Shown: positions 1 through 8,843, counted from the stretch's first letter. The stretch is 64,000 nucleotides of DNA from Pseudolysinimonas yzui (GCF_014653215.1 NZ_BNAI01000002.1:124001-188000); one strand, 5' to 3'. Translations and numbers: made by a program. The notes: generated from the letters alone by a model not told the origin.

Positions 1-1
1 G

Positions 2-652
2 ATGAAGCGCAAGGGCTGGGCGAAACAGCCCGGCGGTCTCGAGAACATCTGCCTGTCGTTCATCGGCTTCGAGGGTTCGGTCGAGCACGCGAAGCGGCAG
101 AAGAAGCTCGTGGATGCCATCGTGAAGAAGCACAACGGCATGGGCGTCGGCACCGGCCCCGGCGTGCTCTACGACCAGAAGAAGTTCGACACCCCGTACC
201 TGCGCGACTTCCTGCTCGACCGGGGCGCCGCGGGCGACGTCTCCGAGACGGCGGGGCCGTGGTCGAAGCTCGCCGACCTGCACGCCGGGGCGTATGCCGC
301 CGCGAACGCGGCCTACGAGAAGATCGGCCGCAAGGGCTGGATCATGTCGCACCTCTCGCACTCGTACCACTCGGGGGCGTGCCTGTACTTCACCTTCGCG
401 TTCGTCGGCGGCGACGACATGCTCGGCGAGTACGACGTCGTGAAGTCGGCGATCCAGCAGTCGTTCATCGACAACGGCGGAACGCTCTCGCATCACCACG
501 GCGTCGGCCTGGAGCACTCGCCGTGGCTGGAGCAGGACATCTCTCCGGAGGGCGTCAAGGTGATGCGCGGGCTGTTCGCGGTGACCGACCCGGGTGAGAA
601 CCTCAACCCGCGCAAGATCGTCGCCGACGTGCGGGAGTCCATCTCTCGGTGA
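2..652 (+). CDS. FAD-binding oxidase, AGPS-like, C-terminal part (5' truncated by window edge)
   Basis: The window opens inside this gene; 216 residues are readable and the first Met is probably internal, since related proteins run to about 530 residues. The visible part matches the C-terminal (cap) domain of the FAD-linked oxidase family that includes alkyldihydroxyacetonephosphate synthase. The clearest mark is the triple-His motif SHHHGVG at residues 163-169, which in AGPS lies at the active site, followed by the family-typical ending with DPGENLNPRKI near residues 196-206. A substrate cannot be assigned; bacterial AGPS-like proteins act on various 2-hydroxy acids or ether-lipid precursors. 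The FAD-binding N-terminal domain is outside the window. A short perfect inverted repeat (648-663, GGTGAC/GTCACC) overlaps the stop codon. Confidence 0.85.
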   Translation: MKRKGWAKQPGGLENICLSFIGFEGSVEHAKRQKKLVDAIVKKHNGMGVGTGPGVLYDQKKFDTPYLRDFLLDRGAAGDVSETAGPWSKLADLHAGAYAAANAAYEKIGRKGWIMSHLSHSYHSGACLYFTFAFVGGDDMLGEYDVVKSAIQQSFIDNGGTLSHHHGVGLEHSPWLEQDISPEGVKVMRGLFAVTDPGENLNPRKIVADVRESISR

Positions 653-665
653 CGGTCGTCACCCG

Positions 666-2129
666 GTGAACGACCTGGGCGAGCGCAACCAGACCCGCGC
701 GGCAGCGATGGCAGCCGACCTGGCCGACGTCCGTCGCGCCCTCGACCGCTTCGCGATCGGCTACCTGCTCGTGCGGGGTGACGACGATCGACCGGTCATC
801 GCGGTGGATCGCGCGGGGCGGCCTCAGCTGGAAGCCGCATTCGCCGCCGATTTCGCCGGGCTGCCGTTCTACGCGCGGGTCGACGAGAGCGGGAAGCGCT
901 CGGAACGTCGGCTCGCATCCGGTCTGCCGCTCGGCGCCGAGGCCGAGCTGTTCCTGCTCTACCGGCGGCGTCCCCGCGAGTCGCGGGCGGGGTGGAAGGT
1001 CGCCGAGGCCGCGGTGCGGCTCGAGCTGTGGACGTTCGACGCCGACGAGATCGTGGCGCCCCGTGCGAACGCGCTGACCCGTCGCCGCATCCCCCGGGCG
1101 GATGCCGTCGAGACCTCGGTCTCGCGCGGCGGTCAGGACTGGCCGACCCTCGCCGGCATGTTCGACGATCACGCCGACGACGTGGACTTCGACATCGACA
1201 TGGTGTTCTCCTGGGTCGACGGCAGCGAGCCGGGATACCTCGAGGAACGCCGCCGCTGGAGCACCCTCAGCGGCCTCGACGCCGACACCGGCCCGGCCCG
1301 GTACCGCCAGATCGACGAACTGCGCTACGCCCTGCGCAGCGTGCACGCCTTCGCGCCCTGGGTGCGGCGCATCTTCGTCGCCAGCGACTCCCCGGCGCCG
1401 GCCTGGCTCGACCCGGCGCATCCGCGGGTGACCTTCGTGCGCAGCGAGGAGTTCTTCGCCGACACCGGGATGCTGCCGACCTTCAACTCGCACGCGATCG
1501 AGAGCCAGGTGCACCGCATCCCCGGCCTCGCCGAGCACTTCCTCTACTCCAACGACGACATGTTCTTCGGCCGTCCGATGACGCCCGCGATGTTCTTCTC
1601 GCCGGGCGGGATCTCCCGATTCGTCGAAGCCACCGTGCGCATCGGCCTCGGCGAGTCCGACCCGGTGCGCACTGGCCACGACAACGCGATGCGGGTCAAC
1701 CGGGCGCTGCTGCGGGAACGATTCGGCCGTACCATCACCCGGCACCTGGAGCACACCGCCGCCCCGATGCGCCGCAGCGTGCTGGCGGAACTCGAGCAGG
1801 AGTTCCCCGCCGACTTCGCCCGAACGGCCGCGTCGCGGTTCCGGTCGGGCGACGACATCTCGGTCACCAACTCGCTGTATCACTACTACGCGCTGCTCAC
1901 CGGGCGAGCGGTGACCCAGACGGCTCTGCGCGTGCTCTACGTCGAGACGACCCTCGCCCGCAGCGCGGCGCTGCTGCGCCGCCTGGAGCGCCGGCGCCAG
2001 CACGAGATGTTCTGCCTCAACGACGGCAGCGAGCCGGAGATCCCCGAAGAGGCGCGGGTGGCGACGGTGACGTCGTTCCTCGAACGCTACTTCCCCGTGC
2101 CCGGGCCGTGGGAGCTGCCGTCGGCTTAG
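666..2129 (+). CDS. Stealth family phosphotransferase (sugar-phosphate polymer synthesis)
   Basis: A 487-residue protein of the Stealth family, which includes hexose-1-phosphate transferases that build phosphodiester-linked cell-surface polysaccharides in bacteria and human GlcNAc-1-phosphotransferase. The conserved regions are in order: CR1 with [14 protein letters not shown] around residues 176-190; CR2 with [12 protein letters not shown] and [10 protein letters not shown] around 215-242; CR3 with [11 protein letters not shown] around 292-302; and a CR4-like tail near the C-terminus. The N-terminal 170 residues are more variable and may be a regulatory or acceptor-binding region. The start is uncertain: GTG at 666 lies 14 bases after the preceding stop, ATG at 708 is the alternative, and neither has a clear ribosome binding site. 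Donor and acceptor cannot be told from sequence. Confidence 0.88.
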   Translation: MNDLGERNQTRAAAMAADLADVRRALDRFAIGYLLVRGDDDRPVIAVDRAGRPQLEAAFAADFAGLPFYARVDESGKRSERRLASGLPLGAEAELFLLYRRRPRESRAGWKVAEAAVRLELWTFDADEIVAPRANALTRRRIPRADAVETSVSRGGQDWPTLAGMFDDHADDVDFDIDMVFSWVDGSEPGYLEERRRWSTLSGLDADTGPARYRQIDELRYALRSVHAFAPWVRRIFVASDSPAPAWLDPAHPRVTFVRSEEFFADTGMLPTFNSHAIESQVHRIPGLAEHFLYSNDDMFFGRPMTPAMFFSPGGISRFVEATVRIGLGESDPVRTGHDNAMRVNRALLRERFGRTITRHLEHTAAPMRRSVLAELEQEFPADFARTAASRFRSGDDISVTNSLYHYYALLTGRAVTQTALRVLYVETTLARSAALLRRLERRRQHEMFCLNDGSEPEIPEEARVATVTSFLERYFPVPGPWELPSA

Positions 2130-3076
2130 CCGGCGACGAGTTCGATCGGGCGGGTACGGGTGTCGTCGCCGACGGCCGGGGGCTGGCCGACGCCCGGGTC
2201 GCGCGCGAGCTGGATCCCGAGCTCGGCGAGCCGCCGGGCCGCCTCCGCGGGATCGACGTAGGCCAGGGTGTCGGTCGGCTCGAGCGGAACGACGGAGTGC
2301 AGCACGGTGGTCGGGTAGACGTGCACGAAGTTGAACGCGCGCGCGCCGTCGCGGGGGCGGCTCCCGCCGGCGGGGGCGAGCAGGTCTTGCGTATAGCAGC
2401 TCGCCGAGGCGACCGAGACCGGGATGCCGGCGAAGGTCGCGGTCGAGGAGTAGTGCAGGTGCCCGCCGAGGATGGCGCGCACGTCGCTGCCGGCGAGCAC
2501 CGCGGCCAGCCGGGACTGATCGCGCAGCTCGACCGAGACGGCGAGGTCGAGCAGACTCGGGATCGGCGGGTGGTGCATCGCGAGGACGGTGCCGTCGAGG
2601 GCGGGACGGGCGAGTTCTTCGGCGAGCCAGGCGAGCTGGGCATCGTCGAGTTCGCCGTGGTGCATTCCCGGCACCGTGGTGTCGAGGGTGATGACCCGCA
2701 GCCCGTTCAGCCAGTACACCCGGTCGACGGGGGCGGCGCTCGCGGGCTCCCCGAGCAGCCCGGTGCGGAACGCGGCCCGGTCGTCGTGATTGCCCATCGC
2801 CCAGACGACCTGGGCGCCGATCCGGGCGGCGACGGGTTCGACGATGGCGGCGAGCTCGGCGTAGGCGGCCGCTTCACCGTGATCGGCGAGGTCGCCGGTG
2901 AACACGATGGCTTCCGGGCGGCGACCGGTGAGCTCGAGGGCGGTGAGCAGTTCCCGCAGGCGGGTGGCCCCGTCGACACGGTCGTACAGGCGACCCTCCC
3001 CCGCCAGGAGGTGGGTGTCGCTGATGTGAACGAGAACGTGATCGGGCCGTGGGTACTCAGCCTCGAGCCGGGACAT
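2126..3076 (-). CDS. Metallophosphoesterase, CpdA-like cyclic nucleotide phosphodiesterase class
   Basis: A 316-residue calcineurin-like phosphoesterase. All metal-binding motifs of the class are present: ISDTH (residues 18-22), GDLADHG (61-67), GNHDD (95-99), MHHPP (167-171) and GGHLH (204-208). This spacing fits the class III cyclic nucleotide phosphodiesterases (CpdA, mycobacterial Rv0805), so hydrolysis of cAMP or another phosphodiester or monoester in the cytoplasm is the likely reaction; the substrate is not proven. The ATG at 3076 is preferred over a TTG four codons upstream. The gene converges on the Stealth gene with a 4-base overlap of the stop codons and is divergent from psuG. No signal peptide is seen. 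Confidence 0.85.
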   Translation of the reverse strand: MSRLEAEYPRPDHVLVHISDTHLLAGEGRLYDRVDGATRLRELLTALELTGRRPEAIVFTGDLADHGEAAAYAELAAIVEPVAARIGAQVVWAMGNHDDRAAFRTGLLGEPASAAPVDRVYWLNGLRVITLDTTVPGMHHGELDDAQLAWLAEELARPALDGTVLAMHHPPIPSLLDLAVSVELRDQSRLAAVLAGSDVRAILGGHLHYSSTATFAGIPVSVASASCYTQDLLAPAGGSRPRDGARAFNFVHVYPTTVLHSVVPLEPTDTLAYVDPAEAARRLAELGIQLARDPGVGQPPAVGDDTRTRPIELVAG

Positions 3077-3171
3077 GGCCCCATGCAAGCAGATCGAGCG
3101 CCCTCGTGCGTGACATCGCCCGGAACGTCCCGCGAATTCCCGGGCTCGCCGGGTTCGATAACGTGGTCGAG

Positions 3172-4083
3172 ATGCCTACCCCGATCCTCACGCCCGAGGT
3201 CGCCGCGGCGCTCGATGCCGGTCGACCGGTGGTCGCGCTGGAGTCGACGATCATCTCGCACGGCCTGCCGCGGCCCCGCAATCACGAGGCGGCGCTCGAG
3301 TTCGAGCAGCTGCTGCGCGATCGCGACGTCGTCCCGGCGACGATCGCGGTGCTCGACGGCGTGCCGCGCATCGGGCTCGACGCCGACGGCGTGCGACGCA
3401 TCGCCGACGACGACCTGGCGAAGGCGAGCGTGCGCGACCTGCCGATCCTCGCCGCGCTCGGCGGCTCGGGTGCGACGACGGTCGCCGCGACCGCCCGGCT
3501 CGCCGCGCTCGCCGGCATCCGCGTCTTCGCGACCGGCGGTCTCGGCGGGGTTCACCGCGGGGCCTCGTCGACGTTCGACGAGTCGGCCGACCTGTCGGTG
3601 CTGGCCGAGAACCCGGTCACGGTGGTGAGCGCCGGCGTGAAGAGCGTGCTCGACATCCCGGCGACGCTCGAGCGGCTCGAGACGCTGAGCATCCCGGTCG
3701 TCGGGTACGGCACGCGGGAGTTCCCGGCGTTCTGGCTGCGCGAGTCGGGGTACCAGCTCGACTGGCAGGTGTCGGGTGCCGCGCAGATCGCCGCAATCAT
3801 GCGGGCGCGCGACGAGCTGGGTGCCCGGCAGGGCATCGTCGTCGCCAACCCGATCCCCCTCGCTCAGCAGTGGGACCCGAGCGAGCACGACCGCGTGCTC
3901 GCGGAGGCCTTCGCGGCCGCCGACGCGGCGGGGGTGCGGGGCAAAGCCGTCACCCCGTTCCTGCTCGGCTACATCGTCGACGCGTCGGGCGGCCGCAGCC
4001 TCGAGGTCAACCTCGATCTGGCGCGCAACAACGTGAAGGTCGCGGCCGAGATCGCGCACGCGTGGTCGGCGCTGAGCCGGTGA
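3172..4083 (+). CDS. psuG: Pseudouridine-5'-phosphate glycosidase PsuG
   Basis: A 303-residue protein matching PsuG (IndA family) over its full usual length of about 300. It cleaves pseudouridine 5'-phosphate to uracil and ribose 5-phosphate with a metal cofactor. Family signatures are [13 protein letters not shown] at residues 21-33, the glycine-rich [10 protein letters not shown] in the middle, SADLSVLA soon after, the conserved [10 protein letters not shown], and [13 protein letters not shown]. The ATG at 3172 is chosen because alignment with the family begins there; the reading frame stays open upstream. The stop overlaps the GTG start of the kinase gene by 3 bases (GTGA), so the two are translationally coupled and form the standard pseudouridine salvage pair. 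Confidence 0.95.
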   Translation: MPTPILTPEVAAALDAGRPVVALESTIISHGLPRPRNHEAALEFEQLLRDRDVVPATIAVLDGVPRIGLDADGVRRIADDDLAKASVRDLPILAALGGSGATTVAATARLAALAGIRVFATGGLGGVHRGASSTFDESADLSVLAENPVTVVSAGVKSVLDIPATLERLETLSIPVVGYGTREFPAFWLRESGYQLDWQVSGAAQIAAIMRARDELGARQGIVVANPIPLAQQWDPSEHDRVLAEAFAAADAAGVRGKAVTPFLLGYIVDASGGRSLEVNLDLARNNVKVAAEIAHAWSALSR

Positions 4084-4985
4084 TCGCCCGGCGCGTGACC
4101 GGCGGTCGCGTCGTCGTCGTCGGCGACCTGATGAACGACATCGTCGTCGTGCCGCGTGGGCCGATCCTGCCCGACACCGACACCGAGTCGCAGGTGCGGC
4201 CGCGGCCAGGCGGTTCGGCGGCGAACACCGCGGCCTGGCTGGGCTCGCTCGGCGCGCCGGTCGACTTCGTCGGGGCAGTGGGGGATGCCGACGCCGAGAC
4301 GCACGCCGAGCTGTTCCGCGAAGGGGGCGTGACGCCGCACCTGCAGGTGGAGCCCGGGATGCCGACCGGCAGCATCGTGATCCTGGTGCGCGGCGAGGAG
4401 CGGTCGATGCTCACCGAACGCGGAGCCAACGCCGCGTTCAGCGGAGTGACCTTCACCGACGACCTGCTCGACACCGCGGCGATCGTGCATCTGAGCGGCT
4501 ACACGATCGTGAAGGACTTCGGCCCGGGTGCGGCTCGCGACATCCTTCGCCGGGTGCGCGAGCGCGGCATCCCGTTCTCGGTCACCCCGGGGTCGTACGG
4601 CTACCTCGCGCAGTACGGGGCCGCGCGGTTTCTCGACGACATCCGCGGAGCCGAGATCCTCATCCCCAATCTCGCGGAGGGCCGCCTGCTGTCGGGCGAA
4701 GACGACCCGATGGCGGTGGGCGCCGCGTTGCTCGAACACTCCCCGATCGTGCTGCTCACGCGCGGCTCGCTCGGCGTCATCCTGTTCCGGCGCGACCAGC
4801 CTCCGCTCGAGGTGCCGCCGCCTCCGGTTGCGAAGCTCGTCGACCCCACCGGGGCCGGCGACGCGCTCGCCGCGGGATTCCTCGCCCACTGGGTGCGCTC
4901 GCGCGATGCCGAAGCCGCCGTGCGTGCCGCGGTTCTGGTCGCCGCGCGCGCCGTGATGCTCATCGGCGGGCGCCCTCCGCTCTAG
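4080..4985 (+). CDS. psuK: PfkB family carbohydrate kinase, probable pseudouridine kinase PsuK
   Basis: A 301-residue ribokinase-type kinase. Signature 1 (PGGSAANTAAWLGSLG) is near residue 42 and signature 2 (DPTGAGDALAAGF), containing the catalytic Asp and the anion hole, is near residues 256-268. Coupling to psuG through GTGA makes pseudouridine kinase the best call: it would supply pseudouridine 5'-phosphate for cleavage by PsuG. From sequence alone the sugar specificity of PfkB enzymes is not certain, so an adenosine or ribose kinase activity cannot be excluded. No nucleoside transporter lies next to the pair. The stop codon overlaps the stop of the convergent photolyase gene. Confidence 0.85.
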   Translation: MIARRVTGGRVVVVGDLMNDIVVVPRGPILPDTDTESQVRPRPGGSAANTAAWLGSLGAPVDFVGAVGDADAETHAELFREGGVTPHLQVEPGMPTGSIVILVRGEERSMLTERGANAAFSGVTFTDDLLDTAAIVHLSGYTIVKDFGPGAARDILRRVRERGIPFSVTPGSYGYLAQYGAARFLDDIRGAEILIPNLAEGRLLSGEDDPMAVGAALLEHSPIVLLTRGSLGVILFRRDQPPLEVPPPPVAKLVDPTGAGDALAAGFLAHWVRSRDAEAAVRAAVLVAARAVMLIGGRPPL

Positions 4986-6319
4986 CGACGCAGCGTCGCG
5001 AACGCCGCGAGGGCGTCGCGGCGGGACGCGGCGAGGTCGACGATCGGGGCAAGACGCTCCCCGGCGGGCAGCCAGCGCCGCACATACTCGCCGTCGGGAT
5101 CGAACTTCGTCGCCTGCAGGTCGGGGTTGAACACCCGGAAGTAGGGCGCGGCATCGGCGCCCGACCCGGCCACCCACTGCCAGTTGCCCGGGTTGTTCGC
5201 CTCGTCGGCATCCACCAGGGTGTCCCAGAACCATTCCTCGCCGATGCGCCAGTGCCGCAGCAGGTTCTTCACCAGGAACGACGCGACGACCATCCGCACC
5301 CGGTTGTGCATCGTGCCGGTGCGCCACAGCTCCCGCATGCCGGCGTCGACGAGCGGGATGCCGGTGCGGCCCTGCTGCCAGGCCTCGACCTCGGGGCCGC
5401 GATCCCACGACCACGGGAAGTCGTCGTACGCCGGGCGGTAGTTGCGGGTGGCGAGATCGGGGTGGGCGTACAGGATCGACCAGTTGAACTCGCGCCAGCC
5501 GAGCTCGGCGAGGAACTTCGGCACGTTGCGCCGGGCCTCGGGGCCGAGGGCTCCGTGCATCCGATGCCAGTTCTGCGCGGGCGAGAGCTCGCCGAACCGC
5601 AGGTGCGGGCCGAGCCCCGACGTGCCGACCGCGGGTTCGTCGCGGCGGTGGTAGGCGGCGAGGCCGTTGCCCGCGAAGCGTTCGAGGCGACGGTGCGCCG
5701 CCGCTTCGCCGGGCTCCCACGTCGCGCGCAGGCCTGCCGCCCAGTCGGGGCGGGTCGGCAGCAACTCCCACGCGTCGAGGTCGTCGGATGCGGCGGGCGG
5801 CCCCGCGGGCAGGGCGCGTGGGGCGGGCCGCGGCTCGCGCATCGGCCGCTCGCGAGCGGCTCGCCAGAACGGGGTGAACACCTGGTAGGGCGTGCCGGCC
5901 TCCGTCGTCACCTCCCACGGTTCGACGAGCAGGTTGGCGGCGAAGCTCGCGACCTCCACGCCGCCCGCGCGCAGGGCGGACTTCAGCCTCGCATCCACCT
6001 CTCGGCTCGCGCCGTAGCGGCGGTTCCAGAACACCGCATCCGCGCCGGTCTCGGCCACGAGCCTGGGGATCTCTACTTCGGCGGCACCGCGGCGCAGCAC
6101 GAGCCGCCCACCGAGTCGCGCGATCGCGGCGGCGTGCGCGGTCAGGCTGTGGTGCAGCCACCACCGGGTCGCCCCGCCGAGCGGCCGGATGCCGGGGCTC
6201 TGCTCGTCGAACAGGTACAGCAGCACGATCGGGCCGCCGCGGACGAGGGCAGCGTGCAGGGCGGGGTGATCGGCGAGCCGCAGATCGTCGCGGAACCAGA
6301 CGATCGACGGGGCGGGCAC
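4982..6319 (-). CDS. phrB: Deoxyribodipyrimidine photo-lyase (CPD photolyase, class I type)
   Basis: A 445-residue cryptochrome/photolyase protein. It starts with the antenna-binding alpha/beta domain (SIVWFRDDLRLADHPAL, residues 5-21) and ends with the helical FAD-binding domain. The FAD domain shows WREFNW, then TGIPLVDAGMREL, GTMHNRVRMVVASFL, and near the end NNPGNWQWVAGSG followed by FNPDLQATKFDPDGEYV, all typical of class I CPD photolyases. The enzyme uses blue light to split cyclobutane pyrimidine dimers in DNA. Length is within the usual 440-480 range and no key motif is missing. The ATG at 6319 starts directly at the family's N-terminus. The gene stands alone between the convergent psuK and the MDR gene on the same strand. 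Confidence 0.95.
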   Translation of the reverse strand: MPAPSIVWFRDDLRLADHPALHAALVRGGPIVLLYLFDEQSPGIRPLGGATRWWLHHSLTAHAAAIARLGGRLVLRRGAAEVEIPRLVAETGADAVFWNRRYGASREVDARLKSALRAGGVEVASFAANLLVEPWEVTTEAGTPYQVFTPFWRAARERPMREPRPAPRALPAGPPAASDDLDAWELLPTRPDWAAGLRATWEPGEAAAHRRLERFAGNGLAAYHRRDEPAVGTSGLGPHLRFGELSPAQNWHRMHGALGPEARRNVPKFLAELGWREFNWSILYAHPDLATRNYRPAYDDFPWSWDRGPEVEAWQQGRTGIPLVDAGMRELWRTGTMHNRVRMVVASFLVKNLLRHWRIGEEWFWDTLVDADEANNPGNWQWVAGSGADAAPYFRVFNPDLQATKFDPDGEYVRRWLPAGERLAPIVDLAASRRDALAAFATLRR

Positions 6320-6365
6320 GTCGTCAGCCTAGGTCGGCGAGAGGGGGGGTGCCGTTAACGGATTG

Positions 6366-6397
6366 AAGGCCGGCCGCAGAGGCGAGCGGCCGGCCTT
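6366..6397. terminator. Strong 12-bp hairpin, probable terminator
   Basis: A perfect inverted repeat with arms AAGGCCGGCCGC (6366-6377) and GCGGCCGGCCTT (6386-6397) around an 8-base loop. It lies downstream of the minus-strand MDR gene and upstream of the photolyase start, so it most likely ends MDR transcripts and insulates the photolyase. There is no long U tract on either side, as is common in GC-rich actinobacteria. The remaining DNA between 6398 and 6541 is noticeably AT-richer than the genes around it and holds no supported reading frame. Confidence 0.6.
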
Positions 6398-6541
6398 CTC
6401 CCTTGCACCAAGAGTGTCCTGCAATCACATTCCGCACCCTCCGCCACAGCAAACGGTGGGCGCTGGTTAGAACGTATAACGGAAAGGTAACGGTGTCTAG
6501 TTATCCGTTCGTTATTTTTCTGGGAGTCCTCTTTGAGCCCC

Positions 6542-7492
6542 TCACGGCTCGACGACCACCTTGCCGAGAGCCCGGCCCTCACCCACATGGCTGAGTGCGG
6601 CGGGCACCTCGTCGAGCGAGAACACCCGATCGATGTGGCTGTCGATCTCGCCCGCGACGCAGCCCTCGGCGACCGGCATGAAAGCCGCGGGCCCGCTGCG
6701 TACGACGAGCAGCGCGATGCGTCGGTCGCTCAGGCGCCCGAGCAGCGTCCCCGCCGTGAGGACCCGAAGCAGCGCCCGCGCCGAACCGCCCACCATCCAG
6801 TACTGGCCGCCGGGATTCAGCACGCGGCGGTAGGCGAATACGGAGCGGTACGCCACCAGATCGAGGACGAGGTCGTACGGACCGGTGCGGGTGTAGTCGG
6901 TGGTGCGGTAGTCGATCACGTCGTCGGCGCCGAGAGAGCGCACGTAGTCGAGCTTGCCGGCGTTGTCGACTCCGGTGACGTGGGCTCCGGCCCGCTTGGC
7001 GAGCTGGATGGCGAACGTGCCGGTGCCGCCGCCGGCACCGTTGATCAGCATGCGCACCCCTGGCGCCGCGCCGGCCGTACCCTGCGCCGCGATCGCGCCG
7101 GCCTGCGGGATCGTCGACGCCTCGGCGAACGACAGCCCGGCGGGCTTGAGGGCGAGCACCGACTCCGGGGCGACGGCGAACTCGGCGAAACCGCCCATCA
7201 ACAGCAGGTTGTCGCCGTAGACCTCATCACCCACGCGGAACGTCGTCACCGCGTCGCCGATCGCCGCCACCCGCCCGGCGATGTCGGAGCCCAGAACCCG
7301 TCGCACCGGGCGGCGGAGCCCGCCGAACCGGGCGTATGCCGGCGACCCGCGCAGGCCCTCCCAGTCGGAGAGGTTCACACTCGTCGCCGCGACCTCAACG
7401 AGCACCTGCGTCGGCTTGGGGGTCGGAACCGGGATGCGTTCGAGCCGCAACCCAGACGGCGGGCCATAGCGTTCGTAGACGACGGCTCTCAT
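6542..7492 (-). CDS. NAD(P)-dependent MDR oxidoreductase (quinone oxidoreductase-like)
   Basis: A zinc-independent medium-chain dehydrogenase/reductase of about 316 residues. The N-terminal GroES-like domain begins MRAVVYERYGPP, and the nucleotide-binding fold has a glycine-rich NGAGGGTGTFAIQLAK motif followed by GVDNAGKLDYVRSLGADDVIDY. The structural-zinc cysteines of classical alcohol dehydrogenases are absent, which points to the quinone oxidoreductase/zeta-crystallin branch. These enzymes reduce quinones or enones with NADPH; the substrate here is unknown. ATG 7492 is chosen as the family-like start; an upstream ATG at 7510 would add six residues. The gene is monocistronic and followed by the hairpin at 6366-6397. 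Confidence 0.85.
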   Translation of the reverse strand: MRAVVYERYGPPSGLRLERIPVPTPKPTQVLVEVAATSVNLSDWEGLRGSPAYARFGGLRRPVRRVLGSDIAGRVAAIGDAVTTFRVGDEVYGDNLLLMGGFAEFAVAPESVLALKPAGLSFAEASTIPQAGAIAAQGTAGAAPGVRMLINGAGGGTGTFAIQLAKRAGAHVTGVDNAGKLDYVRSLGADDVIDYRTTDYTRTGPYDLVLDLVAYRSVFAYRRVLNPGGQYWMVGGSARALLRVLTAGTLLGRLSDRRIALLVVRSGPAAFMPVAEGCVAGEIDSHIDRVFSLDEVPAALSHVGEGRALGKVVVEP

Positions 7493-7551
7493 CTGGCGCG
7501 GCACGCGCACAGCCTAAAGGTGCGAGCGGGAAACCTGATCGCACCCGGCTT

Positions 7552-7701
7552 TCAGCGCTTGGTGGCCTTCGTCACGGCATCCGTGTTCTGCGCGGCGCGG
7601 TCGGTGGCGGCGCGCTTGTCTGCCTTCGCGGTGCGCTTCTCCTTCAGCGTCTTCGACGCTGCGGTCTTGCCGGATTCTTTACGTGCGGACTTCTCACCCA
7701 T
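7552..7701 (-). CDS. Small lysine/alanine-rich protein, 49 residues
   Basis: A 49-residue reading frame starting MGEKSARKESGKTAASK and ending VTKATKR. It is extremely rich in Lys, Ala, Arg and Thr and has no hydrophobic segment. A well-placed AAGGAG lies 8 bases before the ATG, which is the main reason to call it a gene. Composition suggests an intrinsically disordered nucleic-acid or ribosome-associated protein, somewhat like the tails of actinobacterial histone-like proteins, but no family is recognised and function is not assigned. It lies 41 bases upstream of the MDR start on the same strand and is divergent from the DUF1330 gene. Confidence 0.7.
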   Translation of the reverse strand: MGEKSARKESGKTAASKTLKEKRTAKADKRAATDRAAQNTDAVTKATKR

Positions 7702-7772
7702 GGGTCGTGCTCCTTCGAGAGCCTCGGTGACCCTGTGCGGCTGAGGCTACACCGGTGCACCAGGATGGAACT

Positions 7773-8060
7773 GTGACGGCGTACTGGGTGAACACGGTTC
7801 GAGAGCTGAAGGATGCCGAGAAGCTCGCGCGGTATGCGGAGCTGGCCACCCCGGCCATCGCGGCACATGGCGGTCGCTTCATCGCCCGCGGACTGCCCCA
7901 GGCGGCCTTCGAGGAGGGCACGCTCGACCGCACGGCGATCATCGAGTTCCCGAGCGTCGACGCGGCGGTCGCCGCGTACGAGAGTGAGGGCTACCAGCTC
8001 GCGCTGGCGGCCCTCGACGGGGGAGCGGTGCGCGACATCCGCATCATCCCGGCCGTCTGA
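7773..8060 (+). CDS. DUF1330 family protein
   Basis: A small (95-residue) alpha/beta dimeric ferredoxin-like protein of the DUF1330 family. Recognisable features are the start VTAYWVNTV, the central GGRFIARG, and the FPSVDAAVAAYESEGYQLA segment, which in the family precedes the last strand. The GTG at 7773 fits the family start and has an AGGATGG sequence upstream; an ATG at 7755 is the alternative. The biochemical role of DUF1330 proteins is not established. The gene ends convergently with the winged-helix regulator, with a small hairpin between them. Confidence 0.85.
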   Translation: MTAYWVNTVRELKDAEKLARYAELATPAIAAHGGRFIARGLPQAAFEEGTLDRTAIIEFPSVDAAVAAYESEGYQLALAALDGGAVRDIRIIPAV

Positions 8061-8069
8061 GTCTCGTCG

Positions 8070-8086
8070 TCTGACCGCGCGTCAGA
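8070..8086. terminator. Short hairpin between convergent genes
   Basis: Arms TCTGAC (8070-8075) and GTCAGA (8081-8086) flank a 5-base loop in the 21-base gap between the DUF1330 gene and the regulator. The right arm overlaps the regulator's stop codon. It may act as a weak bidirectional terminator; there is no T tract. Confidence 0.35.
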
Positions 8087-8843
8087 AGACGTCGGGCGAC
8101 GGCGTGGAGGCGTAGCGGATCGTGACGTCGGCGTGCCGGTCGAACCGGTAGCCCGCGCCGCGCACGGTGCGCACGATGTCTTCGTAGGCGCCGAGCTTCG
8201 ACCGCAGCCGTCGCACGTGCACGTCGATCGTGCGCTCGTTCGGCGTCTCCTCGTCGTCGGTCTCGCCCCACAGCGTCGAGATGATCTCGGCGCGGTCGAT
8301 CGTGCGGCCCTCGCGCAACACGAGGAACTGCAGCAGCTCGAACTCCTTGTAGGTGAGCGGCGCGGTGTCGCCGTCGAGCAGCACCCGCTTGCGGGAGATG
8401 TCGATCACGACACCGCCCTTCGGTTCCGGCTTCTCGGCGACCGTCGCCTGACGGTGTTTCGCGAGCGCCGCCGGATCCTGCAGGGCGAGGCGCACGACAT
8501 CCACGTCCCGGCCGCCGGCCCCGATCGGGGCGAGCGCGACCGAGGCGTAGGTCTCGGCGCCGGGCACGGTCTCGGCGAGCAGACGTTTCACCGCTTCGAC
8601 GATGCGGGGCAGGTCGGTGCCGGCGGCTTCGGCCTTCGCCTCGTCGATGCCGACGTAGAGCGCGAAGCCGCGGGCTTCGGTTCCCTCCGGCACGGCACGG
8701 ATGCGCGTGACCGGAGGGGTGGGTTCGGGGGCCGGTGCCGCCGCGGTGGGCGCGGGACGGACGGCCGGGTGCAGCTGAGAGAGAGTGGCAAGAGACATGG
8801 TGTCGAATCCTTGGTCGCCAGGAGGCGGCGTGGGGTCATCCAT
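8082..8843 (-). CDS. Winged-helix transcriptional regulator with atypical N-terminal domain
   Basis: A protein of about 253 residues. The C-terminal third is an OmpR/PhoB-type winged helix: LTYKEFELLQFLVLREGRTI, then RAEIISTLWG, then RTIDVHVRRLRSKL and TVRGAGYRF. The N-terminal part is not a response-regulator receiver domain: no phospho-acceptor Asp region is seen. It has a proline/alanine-rich stretch followed by a fold containing FALYVGIDEAKAEAAG and ETYASVALAPIGAGG. The signal it responds to is therefore unknown. Start is ambiguous: ATG 8843 has GAGG nine bases upstream and ATG 8798 has AAGGA nine bases upstream. Upstream DNA (8844-9079) has inverted repeats CATGACCG/CGGTCATG and GGCGTAA/TTACGCC that could be operators. 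Confidence 0.8.
   Translation of the reverse strand: MDDPTPPPGDQGFDTMSLATLSQLHPAVRPAPTAAAPAPEPTPPVTRIRAVPEGTEARGFALYVGIDEAKAEAAGTDLPRIVEAVKRLLAETVPGAETYASVALAPIGAGGRDVDVVRLALQDPAALAKHRQATVAEKPEPKGGVVIDISRKRVLLDGDTAPLTYKEFELLQFLVLREGRTIDRAEIISTLWGETDDEETPNERTIDVHVRRLRSKLGAYEDIVRTVRGAGYRFDRHADVTIRYASTPSPDVF

Noticed and set aside
992-3628. An 878-codon open frame on the plus strand
   Set aside because: It is a shifted frame of the Stealth gene followed by the antisense of the phosphoesterase gene; Arg/Pro-rich translation and no family match. Long empty frames are expected at this GC.
3969-6164. A 731-codon minus-strand frame across psuK and photolyase
   Set aside because: Antisense to psuK and shifted relative to the photolyase; both real genes have complete motifs in other frames.
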